Assembly: GCF_000003605.2 (NCBI RefSeq)
Contig: NW_003115478.1
Location: 31,370 to 41,898, forward strand
DNA length: 10,529 nucleotides
Source: Saccoglossus kowalevskii
Lineage: Eukaryota > Hemichordata > Enteropneusta > Harrimaniidae
Direction: 5' to 3'
The first letter of the stretch is position 1. Each line of letters opens with the position of its first letter. Shown here in pieces: positions 6,501 through 10,529 of the stretch. A program made the translations under genes and the position numbers. Below the pieces are notes generated by a model, which was given only the letters and a program-made list of their open reading frames with translations, had not been told where the DNA came from and ran no database searches.

Positions 6501-8457
6501 TGCATAAGCCAGTATTCCATTACGGCAAAGATCGTGAAGGTGCACCTGATTGGCTAGTTAAAGCCGAGCAGCAGGTTAAAGACGCTGATGCCTACGTCAT
6601 TGTCAGCGGTGAATACAATCATTCCATACCCCCAGCATTGTCCAATATGATGGACTACTTTGGTGGCAGTTCATACAGTTGGAAAGCTAGTGGTATTGTC
6701 TGTTATTCCCCGGGTAAGAATAAATTCTATGTTTATGGATTATATAGGAAAGGTGCAAAGAATACTGTAGATTGTTTTGGTTTTATTTGTTATTTATTTT
6801 TGATATTTTCAAGTTTGAATTATGAACACTGGGGCTATTAATTCAGGTTCTATTCTTGTTTGAAACCAGTTTTCAGGAATACTGTACATTGACCAATTAC
6901 TTTTTAACTTCTTACAAACGTGATACATAATGTCATATACTGTAAAATGACTAATTTTCACTGGGTTTAAATTTTGCTGATTTACCATTTCTGACATATT
7001 CAGTGGGTTTAAAATTTATGTATTTATCATTTAGATAATGTGTTCTATGCTAAATTTCACATATTCACTGGGTTTTAATTTAGCTCATTTTTCAGTAAGC
7101 GAAATAAGGAAAATTCAAATCCAGTGAAAAATTAACCCCTTTAAATTAGTCACTTTACAGTATCTTTCAATATGGACAAGTACTCATTTGATCAGATACA
7201 AATGTCAATCATTTTAATGTTAAACAATCATATTCCTGACATGGTTATATTCCAGCTATATTCCTATAATAGAAAAACTATATATCTTAAATTATATATA
7301 TGGCTTGTTGTTATTATTATTATACATTAATTCAGACTTAAAGATCCATAGTGAGAACAGAACGAACAAACAAACAAAAACAATAATAAATGTAATAAGT
7401 AATACAGCAGCTTATTCCAGTGTTGGAAAATACCTGACCTCGACCACACATCAGAATTATAAAGTTTATCCAGGTCATAGGGCCATCCCACTAGATATAC
7501 ATTGTCAAGGTACTAGGGCCATTGTACCGGTACTAGATATATTTTATCCAGGCACTAGGGACATTTCACTAGATATGCATTATCTAGGCGCTAGGGCCAT
7601 TTCACTTAATATGCATTATACAGGTACTAGGGCCATTCCACTAGATATGCATTATCTAGGCACTAGGGCCATTTCACTAGATATGCATTATACAGGTACT
7701 AGGGCCATTTCACTAGATATGCATTATACAGGTACTAGGGCCATTTCACTAGATATGCATTATACAGGTACTAGGGCCATTTCACTGGATATGCATTATA
7801 CAGGTACTAGGGCCATTTCACTAGATATGCATTATACAGGTACTAGGGCCATTTCACTAGATATGCATTATACAGGTACTAGGGCCATTTCACTAGATAT
7901 GCATTATACAGGTACAAATGTACTAGGGCCATTTCACTCGATATGCATTATACAGGTACTAGGGCCATTTCACTCGATATGCATTATACAGGTACTAGGG
8001 CCATTTCACTAGATATGCATTATACAGGTACTAGGGCCATTTCACTAGATATGCATTATACAGGTACTAGGGCCATTTCACTAAATATGCATTATACAGG
8101 TACTAGGGCCATTCCACTAAATATGCATTATACAGGTACTAGGGCCATTCCACTAGATATGCATTATACAGGAAACATAGACACAGAGTGTAGTACTGAA
8201 TATCTCTTGTTGATTTCAATTCTATAGGAATCTATGGTGGAATGAGATCAGCAATGCAACTCAGAGCTTTCTTGGGTGAGTTAGGGTGCCTCAGCGTCTC
8301 AAACATTTTTGGTATACCTAAAGTTCATGAAGCTTTGAACGAGAATGGAGAACCGCTAAATGACCACATGGAAAAGGGAGCACAGAGGCTGATATCACAG
8401 TTAGACTGGAATGCACATGCTATGAGAAATCAACGTAATAATTTTGGCACACCTTAG
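2620..8457 (+). CDS. NAD(P)H-dependent FMN/quinone reductase-like protein, three exons (2620-2761, 6474-6713, 8228-8457)
   Basis: Joining the three exons gives a complete 203-residue protein ending in TAG, followed at once by TAA. It looks like the NADPH-dependent FMN reductase family (flavodoxin-like fold; relatives include yeast Lot6p, plant NQR, bacterial SsuE/ArsH-type enzymes), which are usually about 180-230 residues. Seen: beta-1 KIVLFLG (12-18), then the FMN-phosphate loop GTVRENRLG (18-26); DPEVMSFPML (48-57); GEYNHSIPPALSNMMDYF (93-110), the family's 'P-E-Y-N-x-S-x-P-x-x-L-K-N-x-x-D' block with Gly instead of the usual Pro; and YSPGIYGGMRSAMQLR (125-140), matching the flavin-contact GGxRxxxQLR block. 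No signal peptide or membrane segment is visible, so a soluble, probably cytosolic enzyme is inferred. The expected reaction is two-electron reduction of FMN or quinones with NAD(P)H; the true substrate cannot be read. The start at 2620 is chosen because its context is strong (A at -3, G at +4) and it leads directly into beta-1. Confidence 0.9.
2928..2953. repeat. Perfect 8-bp inverted repeat with 10-nt loop
   Basis: TGACTGAC (2928-2935) pairs with GTCAGTCA (2946-2953). It lies in intron 1, about 170 bp after the donor. A short stem like this can arise by chance, and no function is visible. Confidence 0.5.
3071..3082 (+). repeat. G12 homopolymer run
   Basis: Twelve consecutive G bases in otherwise AT-rich intron DNA. 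Such runs are unstable and are often mis-sized in assemblies; the exact length should not be trusted. Confidence 0.9.
3492..3520 (+). repeat. Hairpin at the head of repeat module 1
   Basis: GGCTCA-at-GGACC-ata-GGTCC-gc-TGAGCC forms a 29-nt hairpin: two perfect stems (6 bp and 5 bp) separated by a 2x2 internal mismatch, with a 3-nt loop. It is followed by TATGGGATGGGTTTCTGTCC and the (CTGT)9 run, then by a core-repeat copy starting near 3600. Its position just before the module suggests it is the terminal structure of a mobile element. Confidence 0.8.
3561..3596 (+). repeat. (CTGT)9 microsatellite
   Basis: Nine uninterrupted CTGT copies, preceded by GTCTGTCGTCCATCTAT. It sits between the head hairpin and the first core-repeat copy. 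The matching site in the second module (about 3797-3811) has the related but non-expanded GTCCGTCGTCCGG, suggesting the array expanded from a GTC-rich linker. Confidence 0.95.
3751..3781 (+). repeat. Hairpin at the head of repeat module 2
   Basis: AGCTCTGCTCTCGAC (3751-3765), loop TTT, GTCGAGCGGAGCT (3769-3781) forms a near-perfect stem of 13 pairs with one G-T wobble and one bulged T. It is followed by TATCATATGAGTGATTGTCC, GTCGTCCGG and then a core-repeat copy starting near 3829. This is the same order as in module 1, though the stem sequence differs. Confidence 0.8.
4303..4314 (+). repeat. Hairpin at a possible module end
   Basis: AGCCG-ag-CGGCT forms a compact 5-bp GC-rich stem within GCGAGCTATCTCAGCCGAG. 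It lies after the truncated copy at about 4195 and before the block of copies starting at 4403. It may mark the downstream end of module 2, so that copies 4403-4715 belong to another insertion. This reading is inferred. Confidence 0.5.
4780..5587. other. Intron 1 stretch with no gene; weak diverged repeats
   Basis: AT-rich. Two related strings, 'gatatcttgagaaccattta' (about 5147) and 'gctatttcaagaaccattca' (about 5221), followed by 'acaaaacttggtatatac', resemble diverged interspersed-repeat sequence. An open frame at 5259-5519 is hydrophobic because of T-rich codons and has no recognisable domain. Confidence 0.45.
5588..5726. repeat. 45-bp perfect tandem triplication
   Basis: Three identical 45-bp units start at 5588, 5633 and 5678, each AAACCTTATTGTTTTGGTGG then GTTTCATTGATATTGTCTAA and TATTT; the array ends with a four-base AAAC restart at 5723. 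I see no mismatch between units, so the duplication is recent or the array is still changing length. Confidence 0.97.
5727..6463. other. Intron 1 distal stretch, nothing recognised
   Basis: AT-rich sequence leading to the exon 2 acceptor. No tandem repeat, coding frame or inverted repeat that I can support was found here. Confidence 0.5.
6474..6713 (+). CDS. Exon 2 of the FMN reductase-like gene
   Basis: 240 bases encoding residues 48-127 and the first base of codon 128. The acceptor is TTTGTTTGTAG|AT (AG at 6472-6473) after a T-rich tract, and the donor is CCCCGG|GTAAGA (GT at 6714-6715). The exon carries the family core: WLVKAEQQVKDADAYVIVSG (74-93) followed by EYNHSIPPALSNMMDYF (94-110), which binds the isoalloxazine side of FMN in known family structures. 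The exon length is a multiple of three and both flanking introns are phase 1. Skipping exon 2 would therefore keep the frame but delete the flavin-binding core. Confidence 0.9.
6938..7162. mobile_element. 225-bp MITE with inverted termini flanked by TA
   Basis: The left end TACTGTAAAATGACTAATTT (from 6938) is the reverse complement of the right end AAATTAGTCACTTTACAGTA (to 7162) at 19 of 20 positions. If the outer TA is the target duplication, the element starts CTGTAAA and ends TTTACAG, the pattern of a Tc1/mariner-mobilised MITE. It has no coding capacity. The interior has three related blocks, 'cactgggtttaaattt' (6960), 'cagtgggtttaaaattt' (7001) and 'cactgggttttaattt' (7067). A further inverted copy ('aaatccagtg', 7119-7128) lies near the right end. 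Weaker TACTGTA strings at 6763 and 6880 may be remnants of related copies. Confidence 0.8.
7163..7471. other. Intron 2 stretch between MITE and minisatellite, nothing recognised
   Basis: AT-rich, with short TA-rich and TTA-rich tracts (about 7280-7325) and an 'acaaacaaacaaaaacaataa' tract near 7366. An open frame from 7305 enters the minisatellite, but its upstream part has no motif. Confidence 0.5.
7472..8172. repeat. 36-bp minisatellite, 19 units
   Basis: The unit is AGGTACTAGGGCCATTTCAC followed by TAGATATGCATTATAC. Nineteen units start at 7472, 7508, 7550, 7586, 7622, 7658, 7694, 7730, 7766, 7802, 7838, 7874, 7910, 7954, 7990, 8026, 8062, 8098 and 8134. All are 36 bp except unit 2 (42 bp, a GTACCG-type insertion) and unit 13 (44 bp, an 8-bp insertion beside a GTAC duplication). 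The first units are the most diverged; units 6-12 are almost identical. Variant CTCGAT is shared by units 13-14 and CTAAAT by units 17-18, showing local unit duplication. The open frame through it (12-residue period GTRAISLDMHYT) follows from 36 being divisible by three and is broken by the 8-bp insertion. Confidence 0.97.
8228..8457 (+). CDS. Exon 3 of the FMN reductase-like gene, with stop codon
   Basis: Encodes residues 128-203. The acceptor is TTCAATTCTATAG|GA (AG at 8226-8227). The junction codon G|GA gives Gly128 and completes the SPG-IYGGMRSAMQLR motif across the exon 2/3 boundary. The C-terminal half reads FLGELGCLSVSNIFGIPKV, with the typical beta-5 and 'P-x-V/A' turn, then a terminal helix (HMEKGAQRLISQLDWNAHAM). 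TAG at 8455-8457 is followed directly by TAA. A reading from the internal ATG at 8242 would miss the GG flavin-contact loop, so it is not a separate gene. Confidence 0.9.
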
Positions 8458-8518
8458 TAATGGCATTGGTACAAATATGTCACATGACATTTTTATCTTT
8501 CACTTTGACGAGAGGAAG

Positions 8519-8524
8519 AATAAA
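8519..8524 (+). terminator. Proximal poly(A) signal candidate (AATAAA)
   Basis: An AATAAA hexamer 62 bp after the stop codon, followed about 35 bp later by a GT-rich stretch (ttagttggtaggttgctg). It would give a very short 3' UTR of about 80-90 nt. It is plausible, but this hexamer occurs often by chance in AT-rich DNA. Confidence 0.4.
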
Positions 8525-8744
8525 AATTTAAAATGGCATCCAAGAGAGGAAGTGACTTAGTTGGTAGGTTGCTGAGTAGAAGCAATTATATTTTATATAG
8601 GAGTGAACCACTTAAAATTATGGAGTAGGCTTTGCTCACCACTTATCCAACTTTCTTGCATTGAATGTATCAATGCAATTTACAGGGTATAGTAACTGTT
8701 TGGAAGAAAACAGTCTCATTGTTTTTGCATATTTGTATCATACA

Positions 8745-8768
8745 TTATATATATATATACACACACAC
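8745..8768. repeat. (TA)n(CA)n compound microsatellite
   Basis: A TA run (about 8746-8759) passes directly into ACACACACAC (about 8759-8768). It lies between the two poly(A) signal candidates, so it would be in the 3' UTR only if the distal signal is used. Confidence 0.9.
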
Positions 8769-8781
8769 TATTTATCACAGA

Positions 8782-8787
8782 AATAAA
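8782..8787 (+). terminator. Distal poly(A) signal candidate (AATAAA)
   Basis: An AATAAA hexamer 325 bp after the stop codon, followed at once by a GT-rich element (ctgtttgtgtgtg) of the kind that binds CstF downstream of cleavage sites. Hexamer plus close GT-rich run makes it the better-formed signal of the two. It would give a 3' UTR of about 350 nt that includes the TA/CA microsatellite at 8745-8768. Confidence 0.45.
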
Positions 8788-8810
8788 TCTGTTTGTGTGT
8801 GAATATTTTT

Positions 8811-10216
8811 ACTGAAATAGTAAGAAGAGTGTGAATATAATCCAGCTTTTAAACATTATGCTTTTTGTATTTTCAATATACACCATCCAGAAGGTTGTGG
8901 TCATCTGATCGACTGTTATGTGTTGCTGGAGTACAGACTGACATGTATAGGTGATATCTGAATTTAACCCTATGATATTAAGATTAGTTCTTGTACCATT
9001 TTTAAATCAGTTTATAAAAAACCTCTCTTACCGTTTGTATTAGAAAAATTAATTAAAAATCTGAAATGATAGTGAGCTGACAGCCCCCCTCCAATATTTG
9101 TATTTTTTATGGTGAATATGCATGTTGACAAGAAAAACATCTGTTATCAAAATTATTTTTATTCCCAAAAAAACTTAAAAAATTAGTAATAAAAAAAATC
9201 TGTTACTTTAACAATGAGAAATTACATACTTTTTTAGTAAAGTGTATTGTTTTCTGTTTTTCTATGAAACTATCGATACTTTAAAATAACACGCATACAC
9301 ACTTTCATCACCTGCATAGCAGTTAAAAATCCAGCAGATTTGGCAACTCCATGGTAGAGTCATTGGATTCACGAATTTTGGTGAAATCTGTCTCCCAAAC
9401 ACAAATGAGATAGATTATTGTCAACTATACTGTGGTGTATATTTACTGGGTGTTATTGAGGTTCACTGCCTACACATCCACATTAGGTTACCGAAAATGA
9501 AAAAAAATTTCAAAACTGGCTTTTTTGATTATTTCATATCTCAAAATTTTGCTCTTACGTGAAAGTCGTACATTATTGAGTTTCCAAGGTGATAATAGTT
9601 TTCCATTATATACAACTGGGGAGATGGGGTCTCCCATAATGCATTGTCTTTATGTGCAGTGCGTAGTATTCACAAACGACTGGAACTTGAACATCAAATT
9701 TCTCTGTCATCACTATTGTTTGTTCCATCATTAAGGATAATTATTCAAATTAACATTCAATTTTGAAAAAATGATGTCTGCTCTAACATTTTGGGACAAT
9801 ATCTACTTATTTCTATCAAAATGTTTGTTTTGATAAAAAATATATGGCTAAAACTCTACAGCAAGAGTGTTTGGTAAAACAATGAAAATTCCCGAAGTAA
9901 GTAAATGTAATAAATATTTTGATAGCACCACAGGAAATGAAATAAATCCTACGTTATCTGGTTATACTACAGCCAACCAAATTGAATAACTGATCTCTAC
10001 ACAAATCTGAAACCAATGCACAACAGAAGCCATGTCACTATTACAATAACAGTTAAACTGGTGTCAATATTTAGGTAATTGTTGAACCAGATGTAATTTT
10101 GCATTGAAAACACATCTTGACTATTTTTTTTAAAGACGTGGTGAAAACAAATTTATGCAGGTTTTTTTTGTGAAAGTTACCAAAAGGGTTAATATATTCC
10201 AAAGTGATAGAAACAT
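8811..10216. other. Downstream region with no gene recognised
   Basis: AT-rich, with A/T runs (9040-9240) and many stop codons in all frames. A small hairpin, GGGAGA-tgggg-TCTCCC, is at 9619-9635. An open frame at 9525-9734 (+) has no known motif. Parts of 9330-9680 are less AT-rich and may be old interspersed repeat, which cannot be confirmed without other copies. Confidence 0.45.
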
Positions 10217-10232
10217 TCATATAAGGCCATAA

Positions 10233-10399
10233 CCATATTTGGTAAAACAGACTTTCATGTGATTAACTTTTAGCGAAATCAAGCCATATTTGGTAAAAAG
10301 ATGTGGCAGATGTAGCCATATAAGGCAAACAGATCAAGCCATATTTGGTAAAAAGATGTGGTAGATGTAGCCATATATTAAGTTGATAGCCATATTTGG
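10233..10399. promoter_or_regulatory. Cluster of five CArG-type sites, CC(A/T)6GG, in a short repeat array
   Basis: CCATATTTGG occurs at 10233-10242, 10284-10293, 10339-10348 and 10390-10399, and CCATATAAGG at 10316-10325. All five fit the CC(A/T)6GG consensus bound by serum response factor and related MADS proteins. The four CCATATTTGG copies are spaced 51, 55 and 51 bp, close to five helical turns each. Part of the pattern comes from a duplicated block of about 55 bp (10278-10332 and 10333-10375, with AAAAAGATGTGG shared). Near-matches are TCATATAAGG at 10217-10226 and CCATATATTA at 10371. This is either an enhancer or a CArG-bearing tandem repeat; sequence alone cannot decide. Confidence 0.55.
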
Positions 10400-10529
10400 T
10401 AAACATACCTAGAATAATTATTCTATATATATGTATGGTATACAAATATTATTCCATATAATATAAATATACATGTAATGGCTTTGGATGGCTTACACTT
10501 GTATACAGTAACCAAGAAAATTCAATGAG

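Larger units (their letters stand above)
6714..8227 (+). other. Intron 2 of the reductase gene (1514 bp, phase 1)
   Basis: Begins GTAAGA and ends TTCTATAG. Reading through from exon 2 reaches a stop at 6839-6841, so retention would truncate the protein before the GGxR loop. It contains a 225-bp MITE (6938-7162) and a 19-unit minisatellite (7472-8169) that takes up almost half the intron and stops 58 bp before exon 3. Confidence 0.85.

Noticed and set aside
7305-8227. Repeat-protein open frames through the 36-bp array
   Set aside because: They lie inside intron 2, the frame is broken by the 8-bp insertion in unit 13, and the peptide period simply mirrors the DNA repeat.
9525-9734. Open frame of 69 codons downstream of the gene
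   Set aside because: No motif, AT-rich surroundings and a length expected by chance.
10263-10445. Minus-strand open frame with repeated peptide over the CArG cluster
   Set aside because: The peptide repetition is a by-product of the ~55-bp DNA repeat.

Overview
This window is an AT-rich piece of animal nuclear DNA. Its only recognisable host gene is split into exons by GT-AG introns, and most of the rest is tandem and interspersed repeats. The repeat types seen are a LINE reverse-transcriptase relic, a TA-flanked MITE, several minisatellites and a roughly 155-bp core repeat headed by hairpins. Together with an intron-bearing NAD(P)H-dependent FMN/quinone reductase-like gene, they point to a marine invertebrate such as a mollusc, another lophotrochozoan, or an invertebrate deuterostome. 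The sequence alone does not settle the phylum.

The gene lies on the + strand. Exon 1 ends at 2761, exon 2 is 6474-6713 and exon 3 is 8228-8457. Both introns are phase 1 (3712 bp and 1514 bp). The preferred start at 2620 gives a complete 203-residue flavodoxin-fold reductase. An in-frame upstream ATG at 2521 would add 33 residues. Upstream of it are a short CpG-dense patch and a TATA-like box; downstream are candidate poly(A) signals at 8519 and 8782.

Layout: 1-489 is a 42-bp minisatellite, cut by the window edge. 490-1439 holds no gene. 1440-1895 (- strand) is a frameshifted CR1/L2-type LINE reverse-transcriptase fragment. 1915-2004 is a 19-bp tandem repeat next to it. 2005-2619 is the putative promoter and 5' UTR. 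Intron 1 carries a G12 run, two hairpin-headed repeat modules with a (CTGT)9 microsatellite and degenerate ~155-bp core repeats (3492-4780), and a perfect 45-bp triplication. Intron 2 carries a 225-bp MITE and a 19-unit, 36-bp minisatellite ending only 58 bp before exon 3. The region after the gene is AT-rich with no visible coding. Near its right end is a cluster of five perfect CC(A/T)6GG (CArG-type) sites within about 170 bp.

The most notable items are the CArG cluster at 10233-10399, the composite hairpin/microsatellite/core-repeat element in intron 1, the MITE, and the 36-bp array whose every unit carries splice-site-like strings. I see no operon, CRISPR array, tRNA or rRNA. No new enzymatic system is evident.
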